Numbered from the stretch's first letter, positions 9,070 to 17,330 are shown. The stretch is DNA of 64,000 bases from WLWS01 sp965243105 (GCA_965243105.1 CBDEUC010000003.1:124001-188000), one strand, 5' to 3'. Notes: a model not told the origin generated them from the letters alone. Numbers and translations: made by a program.

Positions 9070-9441
9070 ATGGAACTCGGCGCATTCTCTGTCAGCCTCG
9101 CGGTCAAGGATATCGAGGCATCAAAAGTATTTTACGAAAAACTGGGCTTTAGCGTGTTTTCTGGCGACCAGTCACAGAACTGGCTGATCATGAAAAACGG
9201 GGAGAACACCATTGGGCTTTTCCAGGGTATGTTTGAAAGTAATATCCTGACTTTTAACCCCGGCTGGAACAGCGACACATCGCCAAAAGATGAATTTACT
9301 GATGTCAGGGAAATACAGAAAAAGCTAAAGGATGAAGGTGTGACACTCCTGTCCGAGGCAGATGAAGATGCTAGCGGACCTGGCAGCATGATGCTTGCCG
9401 ATCCCGATGGCAACACCATCCTGATTGACCAGCATGTCTAG
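9070..9441 (+). CDS. VOC (glyoxalase/bleomycin resistance) family protein
   Basis: A 123-residue protein with paired beta-alpha-beta-beta-beta modules: SVSLAVKDIEASKVFYEKLGF at the N-terminus and MLADPDGNTILIDQ at the C-terminus, the standard vicinal-oxygen-chelate signatures. The start at 9070 is supported by a strong AAAGGAGA eight bases upstream. Members bind a divalent metal and act as lyases, dioxygenases or resistance proteins; the reaction is not identifiable here. The next gene encodes a second, only distantly similar VOC protein, so the two might form a heteromeric pair, although this is speculative. Confidence 0.85.
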   Translation: MELGAFSVSLAVKDIEASKVFYEKLGFSVFSGDQSQNWLIMKNGENTIGLFQGMFESNILTFNPGWNSDTSPKDEFTDVREIQKKLKDEGVTLLSEADEDASGPGSMMLADPDGNTILIDQHV

Positions 9442-9456
9442 GCCTGCGACCACGTC

Positions 9457-9858
9457 ATGAAGGAAATTCAACGCATCGAACATGTTGGTATTCGAGTGCG
9501 AGACTTGAAACGGTCCCGTGCATTCTATGAAAAGCTCGGCTTCGAGTTCCTGCTTGGCCCGGTAGGGCCGGAACCTGTCGCCATCATGGAACACCCTTCC
9601 GGCGTCAATATCAACTTCATCCTGAATGCGGCGGATAGTGCGCCCCCCGAAAACGTGCTCATGGACGTCGATACAAAGTACCCGGGCTACACGCACATGG
9701 CACTTGAAATCAGCGATTATGATTCGGCTATAACTTATGTTCGGAAGCTTGGGCTAGACATCACCGGCGAAGTCGAGTACGAAGGTGCACGCTTTTTCTT
9801 TATTCGCGACCCCGACAACAACGTCATCGAATTTCACCAGCCTGCAGGTCAGTACTAA
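9457..9858 (+). CDS. VOC family protein (glyoxalase-like)
   Basis: A 133-residue vicinal-oxygen-chelate protein. It begins RIEHVGIRVRDLKRSRAF, which carries the first metal histidine, has YTHMALEISDYD opening the second module with another histidine, and ends FIRDPDNNVIEFHQ, where the glutamate completes the metal site. This retains the ligand pattern better than the preceding VOC gene. The product is probably a soluble lyase or dioxygenase of unknown substrate. Its TAA stop shares one base with the ATG of the following dehydratase gene (TAATG), indicating coupling. Confidence 0.85.
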   Translation: MKEIQRIEHVGIRVRDLKRSRAFYEKLGFEFLLGPVGPEPVAIMEHPSGVNINFILNAADSAPPENVLMDVDTKYPGYTHMALEISDYDSAITYVRKLGLDITGEVEYEGARFFFIRDPDNNVIEFHQPAGQY

Positions 9859-10832
9859 TGAAAGATGAACAACCAGGCCTCGCTGCCCTGGAAGCAGCCA
9901 GGGAAATCGTCTACCAGGCAATCTCACCAACACCCCAGTACGCCTGGCCGCTGCTTTGCGAACACCTGGGTACTGAAGCTTGGTTAAAGCATGAAAACCA
10001 CACACCGCTGGGCGCTTTCAAGATCAGGGGTGGACTGGTGTATTTCAACGAGCTGGTAAAAACCGCAAAACCGGCTGGCGTGATAAGTGCTACCCGTGGA
10101 AATCACGGGCAATCGGTGGGTTTTTCAGCCAGGCGTCACGGTATTCACGCCACTATCGTGGTGCCATTCAACAACAACGTGGAGAAAAACGCTGCCATGC
10201 GTGCACTTGGCGTGGACCTGGTTGAACACGGCGATGATTTCTCAGCGTCTGCTGAATACGCCCAGGACCTTGCCGAGGAACGCTCGCTTCACATGGTGCC
10301 CTCGTTTCACCCACACCTCGTGGCCGGGGTTGCTACCTACAGCCTGGAGCTATTTGATTCGGTGAATAATATTGATATCGCCTATGTGCCTATCGGGATG
10401 GGATCCGGTATCTGCGGCATGATCGCGGCTCGCGATGCTCTTGGCCTGGACACGAAAATAGTTGGCGTGGTCTCTTCCCACGCCACGGCCTATGCACAGT
10501 CATTTGAACAAAAAAAGCTGGTTGAATCCCCCGTAAGCACACGCCTGGCTGATGGTATGGCAGTTCGCGCACCTCACCCCATGGCATTGGAAATGATATG
10601 GCGAGGAGCTGATCGCATTGTGCAGGTTTCAGATGACGAAATTGCCAATGCCATGCGTGTCATTTACGAATGCACCCACAACGCCTGCGAGGGTGCGGGT
10701 GCAGCTGCACTGGCCGCAGCCATACAGGAAAAAAAATCAAATATAGGCAGGAAAGTGGCCATAGTGTTGTCGGGGGCCAACGTGGATCGCGCAATATTCG
10801 CTGAGGTGCTTTCAAGCCCCCAGGTTTATTGA
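9858..10832 (+). CDS. PLP-dependent threonine/serine dehydratase-like enzyme
   Basis: A 324-residue fold type II PLP enzyme. The cofactor lysine is in PLGAFKIRGG, the substrate-binding loop is SATRGNHGQSVG, and the phosphate-binding glycines are in GMGSGICGMI. The length matches catabolic threonine dehydratases or the hydroxyectoine-utilisation dehydratase EutB, without the C-terminal ACT regulatory domain of IlvA. It would remove the amino group of threonine, serine or a hydroxylated analogue as ammonia. Its position at the end of a run with an amino acid permease fits catabolism. The substrate is not certain. Its 3' end overlaps the convergent Ada-like gene by 7 bases. Confidence 0.85.
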   Translation: MKDEQPGLAALEAAREIVYQAISPTPQYAWPLLCEHLGTEAWLKHENHTPLGAFKIRGGLVYFNELVKTAKPAGVISATRGNHGQSVGFSARRHGIHATIVVPFNNNVEKNAAMRALGVDLVEHGDDFSASAEYAQDLAEERSLHMVPSFHPHLVAGVATYSLELFDSVNNIDIAYVPIGMGSGICGMIAARDALGLDTKIVGVVSSHATAYAQSFEQKKLVESPVSTRLADGMAVRAPHPMALEMIWRGADRIVQVSDDEIANAMRVIYECTHNACEGAGAAALAAAIQEKKSNIGRKVAIVLSGANVDRAIFAEVLSSPQVY

Positions 10833-11671
10833 ACCGCGGCCGCCTTGTTTTCCGCCCACTCCCTCGCAAGCATCAGCTGTTTTCTCTTTGGGCCCCAGCG
10901 ATAGCCACTGAGTTCACCGTTACTACGCAATACGCGGTGACAGGGTATGAGCCAGGCAACTGGGTTGGCACCAATGGCGTTTGCTACAGCCCGTACTGAA
11001 CCTGGTTTGCCAATGTTATCGGCGACAACCTGGTAGCTGGTGACGCTACCGGCCGGGATATTCAACAGGGCCTGCCAGACCTGTACCTGGAAATTGGTAC
11101 CGCGTATGTGCAACAGGATATTTTCCCTTTGCCGCTTACCTTCAACAAACAGGTCTTGCATAACTTTTGTGATAGTCGCCTTGTCCAATTTGAAACTGGC
11201 CCCGGGCCAGTCGTTTTTAAGATCAACAAGGTAGTTTTCCCTGTCACTCGAATCACAAAAAGCCAGGGCAAGAATACCCCTGTGCGTGAGCGCCATGAAT
11301 GCCTCACCAAAGGGACTGTCATGCCAGGCATACTTGATAAGTAAGCCGTCTCCACCCTTTTTGAATTCGCCGGGCGTTACCGCCTCAATGCTCACAAAAT
11401 GATCGTGTAAGCGACCGGGACCTGAAAGTCCTGATTCGAGGCTGGCATCAAGCACCGTACTTGACTGGCGCAACATGCTCTTGGCCTTCTCCAGTGTCAG
11501 GTATTCGAGGAAACGCTTTGGCGAAACACCGGCCCAGCGCTGGAAAAGCCGCTGAAAATGATAGGGGCTCAAGCCCACGTGCGCGGCTACTGCTTTAAGG
11601 TCCGGCTGCTGCTCGACATTATTACGGATATAGCTGATAGCGGCCTCTACCCGCTCGTAGTCAGTACTCAT
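10826..11671 (-). CDS. Ada-like protein: AraC-type HTH fused to O6-methylguanine-DNA methyltransferase
   Basis: A 281-residue two-domain protein. Residues 1-105 form an AraC-type DNA-binding domain (LKAVAAHVGLSPYHFQRLFQ). The rest is the methylated-DNA-cysteine methyltransferase with the catalytic IPCHRVL and the RAVANAIGANP arginine finger. The N-terminal zinc/methylphosphotriester-sensing domain of E. coli Ada is absent. The protein should repair O6-methylguanine by irreversible transfer to its cysteine; whether it still acts as a regulator without the sensor domain is unclear. Confidence 0.9.
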   Translation of the reverse strand: MSTDYERVEAAISYIRNNVEQQPDLKAVAAHVGLSPYHFQRLFQRWAGVSPKRFLEYLTLEKAKSMLRQSSTVLDASLESGLSGPGRLHDHFVSIEAVTPGEFKKGGDGLLIKYAWHDSPFGEAFMALTHRGILALAFCDSSDRENYLVDLKNDWPGASFKLDKATITKVMQDLFVEGKRQRENILLHIRGTNFQVQVWQALLNIPAGSVTSYQVVADNIGKPGSVRAVANAIGANPVAWLIPCHRVLRSNGELSGYRWGPKRKQLMLAREWAENKAAAVQ

Positions 11672-11756
11672 GCTGTGGCTCGACTGTGAATATGCGAGGA
11701 TTTTGCTGGTACCGGGGCAGCCTGACCACCCGATTCTTGCTGTTGCTCATTTAATC

Positions 11757-11879
11757 ACAAAAATAGCCATTTTTTGTTCAGACAAGGCGCGAGTTATTTG
11801 AAAAGCGGAGTGTACACGCCAGTACATGAGCATTTGAAAATAACGAGAACGCAGGATGGGCAAAAAAGAGCAGTTTTGT
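11757..11879. repeat. dispersed palindromic element, copy 1
   Basis: An imperfect palindrome of about 123 bases with nested stems: an outer stem (11757-11776 with 11861-11879), a middle stem (11793-11799 with 11838-11844) and an apical hairpin (11811-11815 with 11822-11826, loop ACGCCA). A second copy lies at 56936-57057. The flanks of the stems (GACAAGGCGCGA, TTTGAAAAGCGGA, CATGAGCATTTGAAA) are nearly identical in both copies while paired positions differ in compensating ways. It sits alone in the gap between the Ada-like and metallo-hydrolase genes; the rest of that gap shows nothing. Confidence 0.8.
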
Positions 11880-11885
11880 CACATG

Positions 11886-12776
11886 CTATTGAGATAAGTT
11901 AAAGTACATAACCTTGATAAAGGCCTCCGGGCTAAGAAACCCATTGCCCAACTCGGCATCGAAATCCGCATAGGGCTTTAATGCCACCACCTCTTCCATG
12001 CTTTTGCCCTCGGCAACCAGCTTTTGCATGCGCGCTCGGAATGTCTCCAGGTTATCAAGATAGACTTTTAGATCCTGCTTGCTTGAAAGCGGACCGTGAC
12101 CGGGAATAATTTTTGTCCGATCATCCACTACTTTTAACAGCTTTTTCACGGCGAGTATCATGCCATCAATTGAGCCATTGGCATTGGCATCAATAAAGGG
12201 ATAGCGGTCAGAAGAATAAACATCCCCGGTATGCATCACGTTGGATTCAACAAAATAAACCACGCTATCCCCATCAGTATGGGCATTACCAGCGTAAAAC
12301 ACCTGGATTTCCTCCCCATTTAAATGGAAAGTCATCCTGTCATTAAATGTGATCACGGGTAAGGCAATATCGGGGGACGCGGGTACGATGTGGCCAAAGG
12401 GCTTGATTTCTGTATCGACGCTCATGCGCCTGTGCACGTTATCGTGGGCTACGATGGTTGCACCATGCTTACCAAGCAGCTCATTACCGCCACTGTGATC
12501 AAAATGCCAATGAGTGTTAAGAACAAATCGTACCGGCTCACCGGTAATTCCTGCTACTGCTTTTTTTAATTTCTGCGACAACTCTGCATAGTCATCATCG
12601 ATGAGTAATACGCCATCCTCACCAATGGAAAGGCCCACGTTACCCCCTGCTCCCTGCAGCATGAATATGCCAGCGCTTACCTTGGTACTCTTGAATTCTA
12701 CATCCTTGAATTTATTTTCTTCCGCTACCATTGTGCTGGCAGCCAGGCACAGCATCACGAAAAGGAAATTCCTCAT
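11886..12776 (-). CDS. secreted MBL-fold metallo-hydrolase
   Basis: A 296-residue metallo-beta-lactamase fold hydrolase. The first about 18 residues (MRNFLFVMLCLAASTMVA) form a signal peptide, so the product is likely periplasmic. The zinc motif NTHWHFDHSGGNE (HxHxDH) is followed by further ligands in GNAHTDGDSV, MHTGDVY and IIPGHGPLS. It resembles the broad cyclase/hydrolase group often annotated near class B beta-lactamases, but nothing shows activity on beta-lactams. No neighbour suggests a substrate. Palindromic repeat copy 1 lies just beyond its 3' end. Confidence 0.85.
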   Translation of the reverse strand: MRNFLFVMLCLAASTMVAEENKFKDVEFKSTKVSAGIFMLQGAGGNVGLSIGEDGVLLIDDDYAELSQKLKKAVAGITGEPVRFVLNTHWHFDHSGGNELLGKHGATIVAHDNVHRRMSVDTEIKPFGHIVPASPDIALPVITFNDRMTFHLNGEEIQVFYAGNAHTDGDSVVYFVESNVMHTGDVYSSDRYPFIDANANGSIDGMILAVKKLLKVVDDRTKIIPGHGPLSSKQDLKVYLDNLETFRARMQKLVAEGKSMEEVVALKPYADFDAELGNGFLSPEAFIKVMYFNLSQ

Positions 12777-12906
12777 GTTGTTCTCCCGAAACTTTCTTTG
12801 CTTATGACGTCGACATGCGCTTCATTACAGCACAGGCCATGGCAATCAGCAATATGGGCCAGGGTTTCGTGCTATGCTTTCACGTAGCACCAAGGAGCCA
12901 TTAACA

Positions 12907-14598
12907 GTGAAGAAAAAACCGAGCGCTCGTACCCTGCTTGGGCAGTTACAGGGATTGAGACGTCAATTCGATAATGAGAGTAGCAGCAGTAAAGTGCACT
13001 CTCTAAAGCAGCTCGGCCGACTGCGCTTTAGTGAGCCTGGGGACCTGCATGCATTTCATGAGTTGCTGATATTCCTGCGCGCTTATCCTGATTCTGCTGA
13101 GCTCCTGGCATTGGTTGAATCACTATTGGAATCCTTTGCCGGCAGATCGGACACTCGCAAGTTCAGCGAGGAACTGGTCAACTCGGGGATTGCCGGCTGC
13201 CCCATCGATTACCGCTTCTTCTTTCATATGTCACTTTGGCTGGCGCAGAACTTCGGAGGAAAGCTATGTATTGACTGGGGGGAGCTGGAAGACGAGGAGC
13301 CATTGCTTGCCCTGGTACCCCTGCTGGGCAGTTTTTCAGAGAGCGCGCAATTTGATGATTTCGAATTTACAGCGATGGACTGGTTAAACAGGCTCAAGCA
13401 CCCAGCTGAAAGCGACGGCGAATTCCTGGTAAAAAGAATTGCAGCCATTTACAGAAATGACCAGGAACGCGAAGCTACCCATGACAAGCTGGACATGCCA
13501 TTTAGATTATTGGCTGGAAAAAACTGCCCTTCCATCAGCAATGCTTACTACCCGCCAAAGTCCATCGTCTACATGAGCGACACGACCGGACAGGATCGAC
13601 AGAGGCTCGAACAGCTCATGCAATCAGCTTTTTTTCGTACCAGAAAGATGAATGCAACTGAAAGCCGAAAACTGGTCAACCTTGCTCGTACCGTCATGGT
13701 TACCCATGAGCGAGATATGGATGTTTTCTCCAAGGCGTCAGAAAAAGACGTCCGCCTCATGGATTGTGGGGATGGTCTTCAGCTTGTCATGATGGGAATG
13801 CAGCCGACACAGCGTTACCTCCTGCCAGCTATCTATGGTTTCCTCATGCTGCGGAATGGTGTTCCCATTGGCTATTACCAGGCCAGCGTGCTGTTTGAAA
13901 CCGCCGACCTTGCGTTGAATATATTTTCCACTTTTCGTGGTGGCGATGCTGCCCATGTGATTGCAAAGGCACTGGCAGTCACGCACCACCTTTTTGGCTG
14001 CACTACATTCATGCTGGATGGCTACCAGCTGGGTTACAACAACAGGGATGGCATCGAATCCGGTGTCTGGTGGTTTTATTACAAGCTTGGTTTTCGCCCA
14101 CGGGACCCCGCCGCAAAAAAAATCATGAGAAGTGAACTGGCCAAAATGAAACGCCGCCCCGGGCACCGTAGCAGCGTGGCAACCCTTGAAAAGCTTTCCG
14201 GTTACAACATGTTCTACGAGCAGGACAGGTCAGCAACCGAGATAGACCTTTCTCTTTACTGGAATATTGCACCGGGCCTGTCCGCTTACATAGCCAGGCG
14301 TTTTGGCGCAGACCGTGAAAATGGCTTGCGCACCTGCGCAAGCGAAGCAGCGCAACGGCTGGGACTTCGCAAGCTGCCGCAAATGTCAGCCAACGAGCGC
14401 TACTGCTGGAATGGCTGGGCGCCGCTGGTGCTGCAGTTAAAAGGTGTTGAACGCTGGAGCACTGCTAACCGAAAACGATTGGCCAGGATAATACGCGCCA
14501 AGGGTGAGAATAGTGAAATGAATTACAGCAAGCTGCTGCTGGAACATAAGGTCCTGCAGCGTGCGATACTCAGGTACGCTGAATCTATTGACCCCTAG
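12907..14598 (+). CDS. uncharacterised 563-residue protein with a GNAT-like C-terminal half
   Basis: I do not recognise a named family. The start is GTG 12907, nine bases after a strong AAGGAG; an ATG at 12874 lies upstream of that site and is less likely. The first about 300 residues are mostly helical and acidic. Around residues 310-400 a block reads NIFSTFRGGDAAHVIAKAL, FGCTTFMLDGYQLGYNN and GVWWFYYKLGFRPRDP. The last of these resembles the closing strand of GNAT acetyltransferases (tyrosine, then LGFRP), and FRGGDAA could be a pyrophosphate-binding turn. No signal peptide or membrane segment is visible. It converges on pdxJ, overlapping by 14 bases. Confidence 0.85.
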   Translation: MKKKPSARTLLGQLQGLRRQFDNESSSSKVHSLKQLGRLRFSEPGDLHAFHELLIFLRAYPDSAELLALVESLLESFAGRSDTRKFSEELVNSGIAGCPIDYRFFFHMSLWLAQNFGGKLCIDWGELEDEEPLLALVPLLGSFSESAQFDDFEFTAMDWLNRLKHPAESDGEFLVKRIAAIYRNDQEREATHDKLDMPFRLLAGKNCPSISNAYYPPKSIVYMSDTTGQDRQRLEQLMQSAFFRTRKMNATESRKLVNLARTVMVTHERDMDVFSKASEKDVRLMDCGDGLQLVMMGMQPTQRYLLPAIYGFLMLRNGVPIGYYQASVLFETADLALNIFSTFRGGDAAHVIAKALAVTHHLFGCTTFMLDGYQLGYNNRDGIESGVWWFYYKLGFRPRDPAAKKIMRSELAKMKRRPGHRSSVATLEKLSGYNMFYEQDRSATEIDLSLYWNIAPGLSAYIARRFGADRENGLRTCASEAAQRLGLRKLPQMSANERYCWNGWAPLVLQLKGVERWSTANRKRLARIIRAKGENSEMNYSKLLLEHKVLQRAILRYAESIDP

Positions 14599-15322
14599 CA
14601 CTCACAATGGCCAGGTAGGCGGCTATCGTTGATTCAAATCCCGATATAAGTGCTTCCACGGTCAGTGCATGACCGATTGAGACTTCGAGGATACCGGGGA
14701 TTTCAAGGAAGCGAGGTAAATTCTCCTGGTTAAGATCATGACCGGCATTCAATTTAAGACCGATTTCCCGGGCAGCTAGCGCCACACCTCGGTATTTTGC
14801 CCATGTATCGTCCTCCGCTTCGGTACCAAAATTTTTCGCATAGGACTCGGTATATAGCTCGATTCGATCAGTTCCCGTAGCAGCCGCACTTTCCAGCATA
14901 CTCGGGTCCGGATCGAGGAAAATGCTGCTGCGAATTTCCTGCCCATGTAGTTGCTCGACGATGCCACGGAGTCGCTCGGCGTGTTTGACCGTGTCCCATC
15001 CATGATCAGATGTAAGCTGGTTGGGATCGTCCGGCACAAGCGTGCACTGATCCGGTGAAGCCTCGAGCACAACCTTGAGAAATTCATCGTTCGGATAACC
15101 CTCGATATTGACTTCCACGCCAGGGTAATCGCTGGCGAGCGCCACGAGATCATGCACGTCACTGTACTTTGCGTGTCTCTGGTCGGGGCGTGGATGAATT
15201 GTCAATCCGTGAGCCCCGCTGTCGATGCAGATCTGCGCAAAATCCAGCAGGCGCGGATTATCACTGCCCCGGGAATTTCGAATCAGGGCTATCTTGTTCA
15301 GGTTTACGCTCAGTTTTGTCAT
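14585..15322 (-). CDS. pdxJ: pyridoxine 5'-phosphate synthase
   Basis: A 245-residue TIM-barrel enzyme that condenses 1-deoxyxylulose 5-phosphate with 3-amino-2-oxopropyl phosphate to make pyridoxine 5'-phosphate. Recognisable signatures are LSVNLNKIALIRNSRG, GLTIHPRPDQRHAKYSDV, VNIEGYP, CTLVPDDPNQLTSDHGWD, IELYTESYA, LNAGHDLNQENL and EVSIGHALTVEAL. The length is normal. It is not in the recO-pdxJ-acpS arrangement of E. coli; here it follows the AcpH-like gene on the same strand by 21 bases. Several PLP enzymes in the window depend on this cofactor. Confidence 0.95.
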   Translation of the reverse strand: MTKLSVNLNKIALIRNSRGSDNPRLLDFAQICIDSGAHGLTIHPRPDQRHAKYSDVHDLVALASDYPGVEVNIEGYPNDEFLKVVLEASPDQCTLVPDDPNQLTSDHGWDTVKHAERLRGIVEQLHGQEIRSSIFLDPDPSMLESAAATGTDRIELYTESYAKNFGTEAEDDTWAKYRGVALAAREIGLKLNAGHDLNQENLPRFLEIPGILEVSIGHALTVEALISGFESTIAAYLAIVSARGQ

Positions 15323-15343
15323 GGCCTTATTTGAACGCGCTTC

Positions 15344-15931
15344 TCAGGATGATGCAATTCGACTTTCTTCAACGTGGAAGACTAATTCAGGGTAAAAGCC
15401 CTGAAAATTTGTTTCGAGCTGTGAATAATGTTTTTCAAGTTCCTCGAATGCGCCGGCAAACCTGTTTTCAAAGCGTATGCGTGAAGAAATGCCATCCAGT
15501 GCCCGTCCAACATTTTCCAGCTGGCGGTAGGATCCAAGCCAGTCATGATCGGACATCATGCTCACAACGTGTTTCATGCGGGGCGGCATGATATTTCTCA
15601 TGCTAAGCAGGTCAGCATAACTCTCCTGTATAAACTCTTCTGGCTTGTCCTCGTAATAGTCATCCCAGTACCTGATAAGAAAGTGGTCAAACACAACGTC
15701 AAGCATGATCCCGGCGAAGCGACGGCGTTCAGCACTGAACAGCTTCTTTGATTCAAGCACAAGCGGATGATGATCGGTAAAACGGTCCACGCGCTGGTGA
15801 TTATCAATACCCGCGCTAACTTCACCGGGCAATTCCTGCCCGTTAAGAAACTTTCTAAAATCCCCCATGATGTTACCGGTACGTGATTGGGCCGTATTCT
15901 CGGCCAACCTGAGATGCGCCAGGTAATTCAC
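15344..15931 (-). CDS. acpH: acyl carrier protein phosphodiesterase
   Basis: A 195-residue HD-like all-helical protein beginning MNYLAHLRLAEN, with GNIMGDFRKFLNG, GIDNHQRVDRFTDHHPLV and MLDVVFDHFLIRYWDDYY, the conserved segments of AcpH (YajB). The His and Asp residues in these segments form the metal site. AcpH removes the 4'-phosphopantetheine arm from holo-ACP. It is 21 bases upstream of pdxJ and likely cotranscribed. The family is mostly gammaproteobacterial, which supports the assignment of the host. Confidence 0.88.
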   Translation of the reverse strand: MNYLAHLRLAENTAQSRTGNIMGDFRKFLNGQELPGEVSAGIDNHQRVDRFTDHHPLVLESKKLFSAERRRFAGIMLDVVFDHFLIRYWDDYYEDKPEEFIQESYADLLSMRNIMPPRMKHVVSMMSDHDWLGSYRQLENVGRALDGISSRIRFENRFAGAFEELEKHYSQLETNFQGFYPELVFHVEESRIASS

Positions 15932-16038
15932 AGTAATTCTTCCATTTCAGTCACTTTTACAAAATCACGCATGGTAGGTTTTTACCAATTCCAATACACT
16001 GGGTTCTGCTAATTCTTTCGATTGGTCGGAGTAAAAAA

Positions 16039-16830
16039 ATGATTATTGAACAAATATGGACCGGCAACAACTGGCGAAACTTCAATTATCTTATTGCCTG
16101 TGAGGAATCCGGGGAGGCCCTGGCCGTAGACCCGCTCGACCACGAAAAATGCCTTGGACTGGCAAGGCAAAAGGGCTGGGAAATCACCCAGGTGCTCAAC
16201 ACCCACGAGCACGGTGATCACACCGGGGGCAACCAGGCCGTCATCGAAGCCACCGGGGCAAAATTGCTGGCCCATGCCAATGCCGCGAATGCTATTGCCG
16301 GCATGGATGTAGGCCTTGCAGCCGGCGATGTGATACGAGTCGGTAATAGCGTTGAGCTTGAGGCACTGGACACGCCCGGTCATACCATGAGCCATGTATG
16401 CCTGCTGTCACGGGGCGACGTGCGAGCCCTGTTTTGCGGCGACACGCTGTTTAATGCAGGTGCCGGGAACTGTCACAACGGAGGACATCCGAACGAGCTG
16501 TACATGACTTTTGCCAGTCAACTGGCAAAGCTGCCGGAAGACACGCTGATTTACCCGGGGCACGATTACATTGTGAATAACCTGGAGTTCACCCTGGACC
16601 GGGAACCTGGTAATGAACGCGCCCAGGGATTACTTGAAGAAATCAGCCAGCAGGATCCAAACGATGCCATGGTGACCACGGTTGCGCTTGAGAAGGAAAT
16701 CAATACCTTTTTCAGGTTGAGTAGTCCCGAGGTGATTGAAAAATTACGTGAGTCTCTACCCGACCTGCCCGATAACCCGGATGAGAAGACAGTTTTTCTC
16801 GGCCTGAGGCAATTGCGCAATAGCTGGTGA
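16039..16830 (+). CDS. gloB: hydroxyacylglutathione hydrolase (glyoxalase II) family protein
   Basis: A 263-residue metallo-beta-lactamase fold thioesterase. The THEHGDHTGGNQ motif (HxHxDH), then TPGHTMSHV, FCGDTLFNAGAGNC and YPGHDYIVNNLEF reproduce the dinuclear metal site and substrate loops of GloB. The C-terminal helical domain ends in LRQLRNSW; GloB proteins use this domain to bind glutathione thioesters. It hydrolyses S-D-lactoylglutathione to D-lactate and glutathione, completing methylglyoxal detoxification. The HNGG segment after GAGNC differs from the RFFEG of E. coli GloB, so it may be a relative with a shifted substrate. Confidence 0.85.
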   Translation: MIIEQIWTGNNWRNFNYLIACEESGEALAVDPLDHEKCLGLARQKGWEITQVLNTHEHGDHTGGNQAVIEATGAKLLAHANAANAIAGMDVGLAAGDVIRVGNSVELEALDTPGHTMSHVCLLSRGDVRALFCGDTLFNAGAGNCHNGGHPNELYMTFASQLAKLPEDTLIYPGHDYIVNNLEFTLDREPGNERAQGLLEEISQQDPNDAMVTTVALEKEINTFFRLSSPEVIEKLRESLPDLPDNPDEKTVFLGLRQLRNSW

Positions 16831-16844
16831 AACAGGTGCCAGGC

Positions 16845-17276
16845 TCACTTGCAGGGCCGTGGTAAGAACTCCGCCGGCACGTTGCCCTTGCAGGACCATT
16901 CCACCGTGTCTGTCAGGACATAGGGTGAAAGGGTCAATGATTTACCGGCGATCCCCGGTGCCAATCCAGGATGCCTTGCGTTGCTAAAGTAAACAGTAAT
17001 CGTCCCGGGTGAATTTTCAGCAACAACGATCTTGCTGACGATGGATTCGGACAAGTTCACGTCGATGCTTACACCGGATTCTTTCCACTGTTCAGCATCG
17101 GGAAAAGACTGGTTCTTTTTCCAGTAGAAACTTATCGCGCTCTTGTAGTCCTTCGCCAGGGTTAGCCCTTGAAAAACCTTCACCTTATCAGTGAATTCGA
17201 GTTTTTCCGGAAAAAGAACAAACTTCCAGAGCAGGAAGACTCCAAAAATACAGAGGAGAAAAAGAGTTTTGCTCAT
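16845..17276 (-). CDS. pilin-like protein with atypical N-terminus
   Basis: A 143-residue protein with one N-terminal hydrophobic segment (residues 3-20). The remainder looks like a type IV major pilin head: GLTLAKDYKSAISFYW, then GTITVYFSNARHPGLAPGI, SLTLSPYVL, and a closing VEWSCKGNVPAEFLPRPC that matches the disulfide-bonded D-region ending of PilA proteins. The prepilin peptidase motif (G/FTLIEL) is missing, so it should be a membrane-anchored rather than an assembled pilin. The ATG lies directly against the EF-G terminator hairpin and has no Shine-Dalgarno sequence. No other pilus genes are nearby. Function unknown. Confidence 0.7.
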   Translation of the reverse strand: MSKTLFLLCIFGVFLLWKFVLFPEKLEFTDKVKVFQGLTLAKDYKSAISFYWKKNQSFPDAEQWKESGVSIDVNLSESIVSKIVVAENSPGTITVYFSNARHPGLAPGIAGKSLTLSPYVLTDTVEWSCKGNVPAEFLPRPCK

Positions 17277-17279
17277 GAA

Positions 17280-17312
17280 AAGCAGTTTAGCCCATTACCG
17301 GCTAAACTGCTT
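17280..17312 (-). terminator. intrinsic terminator of the EF-G gene
   Basis: A perfect 13-base-pair stem (AAGCAGTTTAGCC with its complement) and 7-base loop lies 19 bases beyond the EF-G stop codon. On the reverse strand it is followed by TTTTC and then at once by the ATG of the pilin-like gene. Stem strength and position support termination of the EF-G transcript. Confidence 0.85.
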
Positions 17313-17330
17313 CACGGCAAAGAAAATGCT

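Noticed and set aside
12874..12906. Longer N-terminus for the 563-residue protein starting at ATG 12874
   Set aside because: The strong AAGGAG lies downstream of this ATG and at the right distance from GTG 12907, so the shorter form is preferred.
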